A stretch of 64,000 nucleotides of DNA from the NCBI GenBank assembly GCA_031081585.1, contig JAVHLY010000015.1, positions 1-64,000 on the forward strand, in the 5' to 3' direction. Both the position numbers and the translations under genes were made by a program. Below the pieces are notes generated by a model. It was not told the origin of the DNA. It did no database searches and saw only the letters and a list, made by a program, of their open reading frames with translations. The stretch comes from Armatimonadota bacterium. Its GTDB lineage: Bacteria > Sysuimicrobiota > Sysuimicrobiia > Sysuimicrobiales > Humicultoraceae. Each line of letters opens with the position of its first letter. The first letter of the stretch is position 1. Shown here piece after piece: positions 24,520 through 32,588 of this stretch.

Positions 24520-26835
24520 GTGCGTTTGCGCCGGTTCGGCGCGCTTGCAGCGCTGGCCGCTCTCGGTGCCGTCGCCCTTCCCCTGGCATCGGCGCACGCG
24601 GGGCACGAGGCCACGGCGTATCCCGCCTTCTACCCGCAGGAGATCCGGCTGGAGGTCCTGCCTCCGGTTCAGGCCGCCCGAGAAATCGCCAGCGGCCGCC
24701 TGCACGCCTTCGTGGGGGGCGACCCGCTCGCGGCCGGGGCCCTGCGCGGCGGCGCACCGACCGCCGTGGTCCGCTCCCTGGCAGCGTACCGCATCGTGCG
24801 CCTCACCCCCGAGGCGGCGCGCCAGCCGCGCGCCGACCGCTGCCGGCGCCTGGACGCCGCCCTCTCCGCCCTGGGCCGGCGCGCCGCCCGCGGGCGAGAC
24901 GGGTTCGTCTTCCACCCCTATCCGGTCACGCCGTACCACGAGGACTTCCTGGCCCACGTGGACCGGGCCCGGGCCGCCCGGACGGCGGCCACGGCCCGGC
25001 TCATGGCCGGCGCGTCGGGCGTGGTGCTCGAGGAGGTGGCCGTGGCCGACCTGACCGACCCGCCGCCCCTGGGCTGGGTGGCCGGTGGCGCCCTCCCATG
25101 GCGGTCTGCGGGCTGGTTCCACGCCTACCGCCTGCTGGAGCGGTGGGCGGGGGCGGCACGGGAGGAGGCGGCGACCATCTTCCGGCACCTGACGCTGGGG
25201 GCTCCGCTCCCTCCCGATGCCTCCCAGTCCCCCGGGGAAGCCCTGTCGGCCGGCGGCCGAAGCGACCTCGCCCGGCGCCTCAACCTGGAGCGACACCTGG
25301 TGGCCCTGCTGCAACGGGAGTGCCTGGCCCGCGTCGCCGGCTACACGCTGCGGCGGGAGGTCCTCACCACGCACTTCTCCGCCGGAGTGGAGAACGTCGG
25401 CTTCGACGCCCACGCCGGCCTGGCCTCGCCGACCTTCGTGCGCACGGTGAAGCTCAAGGAGTTTCCCTGGAATGGGTGGTTGCGCCTGGGGGTGGCGGCT
25501 GGCCCCGCTGCGGCCTGGAATCCGGTGGCCGGCTTCACCGACCCCTTCGGGACGCTCGTGTGGGCCGCGGTGGGCGACCCGGCGCTGCTCCCCGCTCCCT
25601 ATGGGTCGGGGTGGGTGGAGAACCGCGTGCGGGTGGCGGTGCTGGAGCGCCGGGGAGTCCTGGATCGCCTGCTCGGCTGGCTACGTCGTGGCCGCCCGAC
25701 CGGCGGCGAGGTGGCGGTGCCGGGCGACGCCCTGCTGCCCGACGCCACCGGTGCCCTTCACGCGGTGGGGCGGGGCAGGCGCGCCGCCCTGGCCCTGCGC
25801 TACCGGGTGCGCACCTCACACTTCCACGACGGGACGGCGATGACGGCGGCCGACCTCCTGGCCGCCTACGCCTTCGCCTTCCGGTGGGGGGCACCGGCGG
25901 ACGGCGCGTCCGACCGCGCGGTGGTGGAGCGGACGGCGCTGTTGCGCGAGTGGTTGGCCGGCGTGCGGCCTGCGGGGACCGAGCTGGAGCGGCGGCAGGT
26001 CGGCGACCGGGACGTGGACGTGGCGGTCCCGGTGGTCGAGGTCTACCTCCGTCGTCACCTCCCGCCCGAGCAGGCCGCCGTGGTGGCGCCCCCCTGGACC
26101 CCGGTCCCCTGGACGGTGCTGGTCCTGATGGACGAAGCGGTCCGGCGCGGGCTGGCCGCTTTCTCGCGGGTGGAGGCGGCGCGCCGCGGCATCCCCTGGC
26201 TCGACCTGGTGCGCAACCCCATCCTCCGCCGCCGCCTCCTCGACCTGGCGGGGACGTTCGAACGGGAGGCGTACGTGCCGCCGGCGCTGCAGCCCTTCGT
26301 CACCACCGAGGAGGCGCGCGCCCGCTGGCGGGCCCTGCGGCGGTTCGGCGGGCGGCACGGGCACCTGCTCGTCGCCAACGGCCCCTACCGCCTGACCCGC
26401 TGGACGCCGCACACCGCCGTCCTCACGGTCTGGCGCGACCTGAGCTACCCCATCACCATCGGCACCTACGACCGGTTCGCCGACCCCCGCCACGCCTACG
26501 TCACCGAGGTGCACGTCTCCGGGCGCCGGGTGGAGCTCCGCGGCGAGGTGGAGCGCGTGGTGCGCTACCAGCGCACGACCGAGCTGGTGCGCCACCTGAT
26601 CGGGGACCTCAGCATCCCCGTCACCGAGGCGCCGCCGGAGTGCCGCTATGTGGTCGTGGACCCGCAGGGTCGGGTGACCGCAGCGGGGATCTGCAGATAT
26701 GCGGGTGATGGCCTGTACCAGGCGGATCTGCCGGCCAAGGGCACAACCCCGGTCGCCACCCTATACCTCGCCCTGCTCGTTGACGGCAACGCCGTGCATC
26801 CCCCAATCAAGTCCACACTGCTCTCTGGCCCCTGA
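24520..26835 (+). CDS. Large exported protein of unknown function with a family-5-binding-protein-like middle
   Basis: A 771-residue protein from GTG 24520 with a signal peptide (Arg-rich start, 'FGALAALAALGAVALPLASAHA'-type core) and mature start 'GHEATAYPAF'. I do not recognise the whole. Residues about 436-447 read F-H-D-G-T-A-M-T-A-A-D-L and about 620-628 N-G-P-Y-R-L-T-R-W, both close to signatures of family 5 solute-binding proteins, but they are spaced about as far apart as in that family only if large insertions are allowed. The N-terminal 400 residues look unlike any binding protein I know, and the last 100 residues look beta-rich. It lies after a binding protein and before a toxin-antitoxin pair and seems to be transcribed alone. 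Function unknown; perhaps a periplasmic receptor. Confidence 0.65.
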   Translation: MRLRRFGALAALAALGAVALPLASAHAGHEATAYPAFYPQEIRLEVLPPVQAAREIASGRLHAFVGGDPLAAGALRGGAPTAVVRSLAAYRIVRLTPEAARQPRADRCRRLDAALSALGRRAARGRDGFVFHPYPVTPYHEDFLAHVDRARAARTAATARLMAGASGVVLEEVAVADLTDPPPLGWVAGGALPWRSAGWFHAYRLLERWAGAAREEAATIFRHLTLGAPLPPDASQSPGEALSAGGRSDLARRLNLERHLVALLQRECLARVAGYTLRREVLTTHFSAGVENVGFDAHAGLASPTFVRTVKLKEFPWNGWLRLGVAAGPAAAWNPVAGFTDPFGTLVWAAVGDPALLPAPYGSGWVENRVRVAVLERRGVLDRLLGWLRRGRPTGGEVAVPGDALLPDATGALHAVGRGRRAALALRYRVRTSHFHDGTAMTAADLLAAYAFAFRWGAPADGASDRAVVERTALLREWLAGVRPAGTELERRQVGDRDVDVAVPVVEVYLRRHLPPEQAAVVAPPWTPVPWTVLVLMDEAVRRGLAAFSRVEAARRGIPWLDLVRNPILRRRLLDLAGTFEREAYVPPALQPFVTTEEARARWRALRRFGGRHGHLLVANGPYRLTRWTPHTAVLTVWRDLSYPITIGTYDRFADPRHAYVTEVHVSGRRVELRGEVERVVRYQRTTELVRHLIGDLSIPVTEAPPECRYVVVDPQGRVTAAGICRYAGDGLYQADLPAKGTTPVATLYLALLVDGNAVHPPIKSTLLSGP

Positions 26836-26964
26836 GCTGTGTCCTCCAAGGCCCAAATGGTGTCAGAGGGGAGAGGGCGCGGGTCGCAGGATATTGACTT
26901 TGTATGATATGCTTTACTGAGGTTACCAAAGCAAGTATTACCAAGCATGATAACCTTACCAATC
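26836..26964 (+). promoter_or_regulatory. AT-rich promoter/operator of the toxin-antitoxin pair
   Basis: The DNA turns abruptly AT-rich here. A TTGACT hexamer lies at 26894-26899 and TATGAT at 26903-26908, not at standard spacing to each other. The heptamer TTACCAA is repeated three times at 26923-26929, 26938-26944 and 26956-26962, the last copy just before the antitoxin ATG. AbrB-type antitoxins bind repeated elements in their own promoters, so these are good candidate sites. Confidence 0.55.
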
Positions 26965-27225
26965 ATGTCTACCGCGACCGTTAGCAGCAAGTTGCAGATT
27001 ACCATCCCTGCCACGATCCGGAGGGCGCTGGGGATCAAGCCAGGAGACCGTCTGGAGCTCACTGTCCGGGGAGATCACGCGGAACTGCGGAAGGTCCGTC
27101 CGAATCCCGCAGAGGTCGTGAGAGCGCTGCTTCAGGAACTCGACCTCCGGGCCTTGCACGAGGAAACGGGCGGAGATGCCGTGAAGCACGTCCGGCGCCT
27201 GCGCTGGGGCGATGACGAGCCTTGA
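26965..27225 (+). CDS. AbrB/SpoVT-fold antitoxin
   Basis: An 86-residue antitoxin. The N-terminal 45 residues are a swapped-hairpin AbrB domain: 'ATVSSKLQITIPATIRRALGIKPGD' (shown by its opening residues) followed by 'RLELTVRGDHAEL'. The C-terminal part is a charged helix that would wrap the toxin. An in-frame ATG at 26947 would add six residues but would place part of the operator repeats inside the gene, so I prefer 26965. It overlaps the PIN toxin gene by 14 bases. The pair likely represses itself through the TTACCAA repeats. Confidence 0.85.
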   Translation: MSTATVSSKLQITIPATIRRALGIKPGDRLELTVRGDHAELRKVRPNPAEVVRALLQELDLRALHEETGGDAVKHVRRLRWGDDEP

Positions 27226-27616
27226 CACCAATGTGATCCTGGCCGCCTTCGATCCTCAGGACGCCTCGCACCAGGCTGCCCTGACACTACTGGATCGGGT
27301 TGGAGCGGGGGGCGTGGTGCTTTGCCCGGTGGTCTACGCGGAGCTGGCGGCCTCCCAAGCGTGGGAGGCCCTCAAGACCTTCCTGCAGCGCACGGAGGCG
27401 GAGGTCCTCTGGGAGATGCCGCAGGCCGTGTGGGAACGGGCGGGGAGTGCGATGGGTGCGTATGCCCGGATGCGACGACACGGGGCGCTCCCGAGGCGCA
27501 TCGCTGCCGATTTTCTGATTGGCGCCCACGCAGAACACCATGGGCTTCGGCTCGCCACGCTGGACCCGGTGATCTACCGAACGGTCTTCGAGGGCGTGCC
27601 GCTGCTGCGCCCCTGA
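27212..27616 (+). CDS. PIN-domain ribonuclease toxin (VapC-like)
   Basis: A 134-residue PIN-domain toxin that would cleave RNA when freed from its antitoxin. The four acidic residues of the metal site are visible: D5 in 'SLDTNVIL', E44 in 'VYAELA', D100 in 'RIAADFLIGAHA' and D118 in 'ATLDPVIY'. The length and order behind an AbrB antitoxin match chromosomal VapBC modules. Its 3' end runs 43 bases into the convergent acyl-CoA synthetase gene. The module may serve stress response or simply persist as a mobile accessory. Confidence 0.88.
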   Translation: MTSLDTNVILAAFDPQDASHQAALTLLDRVGAGGVVLCPVVYAELAASQAWEALKTFLQRTEAEVLWEMPQAVWERAGSAMGAYARMRRHGALPRRIAADFLIGAHAEHHGLRLATLDPVIYRTVFEGVPLLRP

Positions 27617-29295
27617 CCCGCCACCAGCGCGCGCAGCTCGGCGCGGCGGATCTTCCCCGTCGTCGTCATCGGCATCGCCTCCAGGAACTCCACCCGCCGA
27701 GGGTAGGCGTAGGCGGCCAGGCGCCGCTTCACGTGCGCCTGGATCTCGGCGGCCAGCGCCGGTGACGGCGTGTAACCGGGGCGCAGCGTGACGAAGGCGG
27801 TCACCACCTGCCCGCGCACCGCGTCGGGCGCCCCCACCACGGCCGCCTCCGCCACGGCCGGGTGGGTGAGGAGACTCGCCTCCACCTCGGCCGGCCCGAT
27901 GCGGTAGGCGCCGCTCGTGATCAGGTCGTCGGTGCGGCCCTCGAAGGTGAAGTAGCCCTCCGCGTCCCGGCGGGCCACGTCGCCGGTGCGCAGCCAGCCG
28001 TCCCGCACCTTCTCGCGGGTGGCCTCGGGGTTCCGCCAGTAGCCCAGGAAGACCACCGGGTCGCCGTCCGCCCGTACGGCCACCTCCCCGGGCTCCCCCA
28101 CCGCAGCCGGGGTGCCGTCCTCGCGCAGGACCGTCACCTCGTGCCCGGGGAAGGGGCGCCCCATCGACCCGGGGCGCACGGGGAAGAGGCGGACGCAGTT
28201 GCCGCAGACCAGGTTGGCCTCGGTCTGGCCGTAGATCTCGTGCAGCGGCACCCCCGGCAGCGTCTCCGCCGCCCACTCCAGGATGGCCGGGCTCACCGGC
28301 TCCCCGCCGCTCATCACCGCCCGCAGGGCCAGGGCGCGGACGAGCGGGGCGCCCGGCCGCACCACCGGCATGGCCATCTTGAGCGCGGTGGGCGGCAGGA
28401 AGACGTGGGTGACGCGGTAGCGGGCCATCAGGGCGACGGCGCGCTCGGGGTCGAAGCGGGTGGTCTCGAAGGCCACCACGGGCCCGCCCAGGCGCAGGCC
28501 GGGGAAGAGGAGGTCGTAGGCCCCGCCGATCCAGGCCCAGTCGGCGGGCGTCCAGTACACCTCGCCGCCCTGCGGGACGAAGTCGAAGTAGAGCTGCACC
28601 GAGGGGAGGTGGCCGAGCAGGACGCGGTGGCCGTGCAGGGCACCCTTGGGCGGCCCCGTCGTCCCCGAGGTGTAGATGATCAGGGCGGGGTCGTCGGGCG
28701 AGGTCACCACCGGCGTGAAGCGCTCGGAGGCCTCCGCCAGGAGACGGCTCCAGCGCAGGTGGCGGGGGCGTGTCGCACCGTCCCCCTCCGGCAGCTCGAC
28801 CGCGCGGCCGCCGTCCGCCACGATGACCGTGCGCAGCGCCGGGAGGCGGTCGCGCACCTCGCTGAGGGCCGGGAGGACCATGGGGTCGGCGATCGCCACG
28901 GTGCAGCCGCTGTGGTCGAGACGGTAGGCCAGCGCGTCCGGCCCGAACATGCGCGTGAGCGGGACCGCCACCGCCCCCATCCGGTAGCAGGCCAGGTGGC
29001 TGACCGCCGTCTCGACGCGCTGGTGCAGGATGACGGCCACGCGGTCTCCGCGCCCGACCCCCAGGGCCGCCAGGGCGTTGGCCAGGCGGTTGGCCTCGCG
29101 GCGCAGCTGGCCGTAGGTCCAGGTGGCGCTCTCCCCCTCGGACGACTCGTAGAGGATGGCCGGCCGCTCGGGGTCGACGTCGGCCCAGCGGTCGCAGACG
29201 TCCAGGGCGATGTTGTAGGGATGGGGGACCGCCCAGCGAAAGGCCGCCCGCGCTTCCTCGTAGGGCCGGCCGATGAAGTCCTCCGGGCGGATCAT
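27574..29295 (-). CDS. Acyl-CoA synthetase (AMP-forming)
   Basis: A 573-residue adenylating ligase that joins a carboxylic acid to CoA. It has the P-loop 'IIYTSGTTGPPKGA', the 'EIYGQTEANL' motif, 'DGWLRTGDVARRDAEGYF' in part, and the C-terminal lysine in 'TTTGKIRRAEL'. Overall it fits acetyl/medium-chain acyl-CoA synthetases related to the MACS group. It is the last gene of a long minus-strand series starting at glcD or livH, and may activate the acid made by breakdown of the transported compound. Its final 14 residues, beyond the lysine motif, overlap the toxin gene on the other strand and may be a recent extension. Confidence 0.9.
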   Translation of the reverse strand: MIRPEDFIGRPYEEARAAFRWAVPHPYNIALDVCDRWADVDPERPAILYESSEGESATWTYGQLRREANRLANALAALGVGRGDRVAVILHQRVETAVSHLACYRMGAVAVPLTRMFGPDALAYRLDHSGCTVAIADPMVLPALSEVRDRLPALRTVIVADGGRAVELPEGDGATRPRHLRWSRLLAEASERFTPVVTSPDDPALIIYTSGTTGPPKGALHGHRVLLGHLPSVQLYFDFVPQGGEVYWTPADWAWIGGAYDLLFPGLRLGGPVVAFETTRFDPERAVALMARYRVTHVFLPPTALKMAMPVVRPGAPLVRALALRAVMSGGEPVSPAILEWAAETLPGVPLHEIYGQTEANLVCGNCVRLFPVRPGSMGRPFPGHEVTVLREDGTPAAVGEPGEVAVRADGDPVVFLGYWRNPEATREKVRDGWLRTGDVARRDAEGYFTFEGRTDDLITSGAYRIGPAEVEASLLTHPAVAEAAVVGAPDAVRGQVVTAFVTLRPGYTPSPALAAEIQAHVKRRLAAYAYPRRVEFLEAMPMTTTGKIRRAELRALVAGQGRSSGTPSKTVR

Positions 29296-29317
29296 CCCGC
29301 GCGCGGCGGCCGCAGCC

Positions 29318-30037
29318 CTACCCTGCGGGCACGGCGCCGGAGGGAGAGGGGCTCCGGTGCGGGGGCGCCGCGGCGCCTGCCGCGGCGACCTGGCGGGCCA
29401 GCACCCACACCGCCGCCACGACGGCGGCCAGCACCACCCAGATCAGCACGCGGGAGAGGCCGGAGATCAGCGAGATCGTCCCGCTGCTGAGTCCGGTGAG
29501 GGCCAGCCCCAGGACCGGCAGGACCGGAGCGCCGCACCCCGCCACGCTGCACGGCATGGTGGAGAAGCCCAGCGTGGAGAGCACCGCGCCGGCCGTCCCG
29601 GCCGGGCCGCCGCGCCGGCCGGCGCCCGCCACGCCCGCGCGCAGCTGGGCGCGGCGCTCCAGCCACAGGGCGGTGTAGGCGCCGAAGAGCACGCCCATGA
29701 GCAGCCACCGTCCCACGTCGCGGGTGGTCACCGTGAAGCCCCACTCGGCGGCGTCGTACTCGCCCGAGGCGACGAACCACAGCAGCGCCGCGTTGGCCAG
29801 GAAGCGCGCCTTCTCCGTCCAGGGGGCGGGGTCGTCGCGCAGCCAGGCGGGGACGCGGCGCAGCCAGGGGTTGAGCGAGATGTGGTCGGCGGGCTTGCGG
29901 GCCACGGAGAGGACGAGCGGCGGCAGGATCAGGTTCAGGGCCAGGATGGCCAGGACCACGAGGAAGACCGTCCCGCGGCGGCGCCGGACCGCGCCGACCG
30001 CGGCGGAGCCGATCTGACGCAGCGGCACGCCACGCAT
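29318..30037 (-). CDS. Membrane protein of unknown function with a CxxxxC motif in a helix
   Basis: A 239-residue inner-membrane protein with about five hydrophobic segments and a Pro/Ala-rich C-terminal tail. I do not recognise it. One segment near residues 160-180 has the pattern P-C-S-V-A-G-C-G-A-P-V-L-P-V-L-G, with two cysteines and prolines as in redox-active or metal-binding membrane proteins (DsbD-like helices have Cys beside Pro). A soluble loop of about 45 residues after the first helix contains 'DHISLNPWLRRVPAWL'. It lies four bases after livF, with AGGGGG before its ATG, so it is made together with the LIV-type transporter. It could be an accessory subunit. Confidence 0.6.
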   Translation of the reverse strand: MRGVPLRQIGSAAVGAVRRRRGTVFLVVLAILALNLILPPLVLSVARKPADHISLNPWLRRVPAWLRDDPAPWTEKARFLANAALLWFVASGEYDAAEWGFTVTTRDVGRWLLMGVLFGAYTALWLERRAQLRAGVAGAGRRGGPAGTAGAVLSTLGFSTMPCSVAGCGAPVLPVLGLALTGLSSGTISLISGLSRVLIWVVLAAVVAAVWVLARQVAAAGAAAPPHRSPSPSGAVPAG

Positions 30038-30041
30038 GGTG

Positions 30042-30779
30042 CTACCCCCTGATCGTGCGCATCACCTCGGCGTCCTCGAACGCCTGCTGCGGGCTGCCCT
30101 CGAAGATGATCTCACCGCGGTCGATCACGTACAAGCGCTGGGCCACCCGGCTGGCGGTCATGACGTTGGACTCGGCGACGAGCAGCGAGACCCCCATGGC
30201 CCGGATCTGCAGGACGGCGTCGGCGAAGCGCTGCACCACCACCGGGGCGAGCCCCTCGAAGGACTCGTCCAGGAGGAGCAGGCGCGGCCCCAGGGCCATG
30301 GCCCGGGCGATGGCCAGCATCTTCTTCTCCCCGCCGCTCAGGTGGAGCCCGCGCCGGTCCAGCAGCGCCTCCAGGTGCGGGAAGAGCTGGAAGACCTGGC
30401 GTCGGCGGTCCGGCGCGTCCGCGGCCTCCTGACCGTCGCCGCGCGGTGCGCCCCCCAGCCACAGGCCCAGGCTCAGGTTCTCGGCCACGGTCAGGTCCGG
30501 GAAGACCCCGGCGTCCTCGGGGGCGTAGGCCAGGCCCAGGCGGGCCCGCTCGTGGGGCCCCAGGCGGGTGAGATCGCGCCCGGCGAAGGTGATGCGCCCG
30601 GCGCGCACCGGCAGCAGGCCCATGATGCTCTCCATGGTGGTGGTCTTGCCGGCCCCGTTGCGGCCCACCAGCGCCACCACCTCGCCCGCTCCCACATGCA
30701 GCGAGACGCCGCGCAGGACGTGGGCGTTCCCGCGGTAGGTGTGCACGTCACGGACGTCGAGCAGGACGTCGGCGACCAT
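30042..30779 (-). CDS. livF: ABC transporter ATP-binding protein LivF
   Basis: A 245-residue ATPase subunit of a branched-chain-amino-acid-type importer. Walker A is G-R-N-G-A-G-K-T-T, the signature 'LSGGEKKMLAIARAM' precedes Walker B 'LLLLDESFEGLAP', which is the LivF style. After Walker B the usual H-loop/Q residues are replaced: 'LLVAESNVMTAS' has no histidine where LivF family members have 'VEQN', as is normal for this subunit. It shares one base with the livG stop (TGATG), indicating coupled translation. Confidence 0.93.
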   Translation of the reverse strand: MVADVLLDVRDVHTYRGNAHVLRGVSLHVGAGEVVALVGRNGAGKTTTMESIMGLLPVRAGRITFAGRDLTRLGPHERARLGLAYAPEDAGVFPDLTVAENLSLGLWLGGAPRGDGQEAADAPDRRRQVFQLFPHLEALLDRRGLHLSGGEKKMLAIARAMALGPRLLLLDESFEGLAPVVVQRFADAVLQIRAMGVSLLVAESNVMTASRVAQRLYVIDRGEIIFEGSPQQAFEDAEVMRTIRG

Positions 30780-31525
30780 CAGGCGTGCCCCAGCAGCGTC
30801 TCCGCCACCCGCGGGTCGGCGCGGATGGCCTCGGGCGCGCCGTCGGCGAGGATGCGCCCCTGGTGCATCACCACGATGCGGTCGGAATAGCGGAAGACGA
30901 TGTCCATGTCGTGCTCGACGATCACCGCGGCCAGGCCCAGCTCACGCACCACCCCGGCGACGATGTCCATGATCGCCCCCTTCTCCCGCGTCCCCACGCC
31001 GCTGGTGGGCTCGTCCAGGAAGATGAGGGTGGGCCGCAGCGCGTAGGCCACGGCCACGTCCAGGAGCTTGCGCTCCCCCTGGGCCAGGTCGGCCGCCGGG
31101 GTGCGCCACTTGGCCTCCAGCCCGAAGTCCCGCAGGACGCGGAAGGCCTCCTCCTGCACCGCCCGGTCGCGGTCGGCCAGGGCCAGGCCGCGCCGGATGG
31201 TGCCTTCGCGGGCGAAGATGGCCAGCCGCACGTTGTCCAGGGCGGAGAGCTGGTCGAAGAGGTTGACCAGCTGGAAGCTGCGGGCGATGCCGGCGCGGAT
31301 GCGCGACTGCACCGGCAGGTGGGTGATGTCGCGCTCCTGGAAGAGGATGCGCCCGTCGTCCGGGGGCAGCAGCCCGCTGATGAGGTTCACCAGGGTGGTC
31401 TTGCCGGCGCCGTTGGAGCCGATCAGCGAGAGGAACTCCTTCGGCTCGACGCGGAAATCCACCCCGTCCACGGCGGCCAGCGCACCGAAGCGCTTGCGCA
31501 GCCCCTGCGTCTGCAGGAGCGCCAT
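30779..31525 (-). CDS. livG: ABC transporter ATP-binding protein LivG
   Basis: A 248-residue ATPase subunit. Walker A G-S-N-G-A-G-K-T-T, then 'GIARSFQLVNLFDQLSALDNV' in part as in LivG, a signature that departs slightly from consensus ('LAQGERKLLDVAVA'), Walker B 'LIFLDEPTSGVG' and the switch histidine in 'VEHDMDIVF'. The ATG 31525 has GGGAGGGGA upstream, supplied by the second unit of a 29-base tandem duplication. It works with LivF, LivH and LivM to import amino acids or amides. Confidence 0.93.
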   Translation of the reverse strand: MALLQTQGLRKRFGALAAVDGVDFRVEPKEFLSLIGSNGAGKTTLVNLISGLLPPDDGRILFQERDITHLPVQSRIRAGIARSFQLVNLFDQLSALDNVRLAIFAREGTIRRGLALADRDRAVQEEAFRVLRDFGLEAKWRTPAADLAQGERKLLDVAVAYALRPTLIFLDEPTSGVGTREKGAIMDIVAGVVRELGLAAVIVEHDMDIVFRYSDRIVVMHQGRILADGAPEAIRADPRVAETLLGHA

Positions 31526-31580
31526 CACGTCCCCTCCCGGGCGCGCCGCCGCATCACGCCCCCTCCCGGGCCCGCCGGCG
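31523..31580. repeat. 29-base tandem duplication at the livM-livG junction
   Basis: Two adjacent 29-base units (31523-31551 and 31552-31580) match at 26 positions. The unit at 31552-31580 encodes the end of LivM and its stop; the other carries the ribosome site and ATG of livG. Between them a nine-codon frame repeats the LivM tail (M-R-R-R-A-R-E-G-T). Confidence 0.9.
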
Positions 31581-32588
31581 CAACCACCCCAGCGCCCCGA
31601 TGATCCCCTGCGGCATGACCAGCACGAGCGCCACCAGGATCACGCCCAGCAGCCCCTGCCAGTACTGCGTCGTCTTGATGACGTAGGTCTCCAGGTAGTT
31701 GTAGGCCACCCCGCCCACCATGGGACCGGCGAAGCTCTTGAAGCCGCCCAGCACCGCCATGAAGACGATGCGGCCGGAGAACGGCCAGTAGAGGATGTCG
31801 GGGGTGACCAGCCCGTTGAGCGGCGCCCACAGCGTCCCCGCCAGCCCCGTGACGCCGCCGGAGACGACGAAGGCCAGGTAGCGGTACCGCCGCACCGGGA
31901 TGCCCACGAAGCGCGCCCGCACCTCGTTGTCGCGGATGGCCTGCAGCGCGTAGCCGAAGGGCGAGTGGGTGAGGACCCACAGCAGTCCCACCGCGGCGAA
32001 GAAGAGCAGGAGGACGTAATAATAGTAGGTCGTGGCCAGGAAGGCGAGCTTGTCCTCGGTCCGCACGAGCCCGCCCAGCAGCCCGGGCGTGGGGATGCGC
32101 AGCCCGTCGGTCCCGTTGGTGATCCAGAAGAACTTGAGCGCCAGCGCCCACAGCACCTGCGAGAGCGCCAGCATCAGGATGGAGAAGAAGATGCGCGTGT
32201 ACCGGACAGTGACGAGGCCGAAGACCGCCGCCAGCAGCACCGTGGCCGCGACGCCAGCCGCCAGCCAGAGCTCCATGGTCGTGACGCCCAGGTAGCGCAC
32301 CAGGAAGCCCACCGTGTAGGCGGCGCCGCCGAAGAAGGCGGAGTGGCCGAACGAGAGCAGGCCGGTGTAGCCCAGCAGCAGGTTGAAGCCCAGCGCGGCG
32401 ATGCCGAAGATCAGCCCGTAGGTCATCTGGATGCGCTGGAACGGGGAGGCCAGCACCCCGACGAGCGGCACGCCCTCCAGGAGGGGCAGGAGCAGGAGGA
32501 GCAGGGCCAGCGGCCCGAGCGCCCAGGCCGCCGCCGGGCGGCGCGCCGTCGGCACCGGAGGGGCCAGGGTGGGTTGGGCCTCGTTCAC
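31554..32588 (-). CDS. livM: ABC transporter permease LivM
   Basis: A 344-residue inner-membrane permease with about nine to ten hydrophobic segments. Family marks are 'GYTGLLSFGHSAFFGGAAY' in part, 'LALSQVLWALALKF', 'SPFGYALQAIRDNEVRA' in part (the cytoplasmic coupling loop), and 'FGGRI'-like 'GRIVFMAVLGGFKS'. The GTG start at 32588 overlaps the livH stop by four bases (GTGA). The end of the gene is part of a 29-base tandem duplication. It pairs with LivH to form the channel. Confidence 0.93.
   Translation of the reverse strand: MNEAQPTLAPPVPTARRPAAAWALGPLALLLLLLPLLEGVPLVGVLASPFQRIQMTYGLIFGIAALGFNLLLGYTGLLSFGHSAFFGGAAYTVGFLVRYLGVTTMELWLAAGVAATVLLAAVFGLVTVRYTRIFFSILMLALSQVLWALALKFFWITNGTDGLRIPTPGLLGGLVRTEDKLAFLATTYYYYVLLLFFAAVGLLWVLTHSPFGYALQAIRDNEVRARFVGIPVRRYRYLAFVVSGGVTGLAGTLWAPLNGLVTPDILYWPFSGRIVFMAVLGGFKSFAGPMVGGVAYNYLETYVIKTTQYWQGLLGVILVALVLVMPQGIIGALGWLRRRAREGA

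Noticed and set aside
26894-26908. TTGACT and TATGAT as a -35/-10 pair for the toxin-antitoxin genes
   Set aside because: Only three bases separate them; a real pair needs about 17. They may belong to different promoters.
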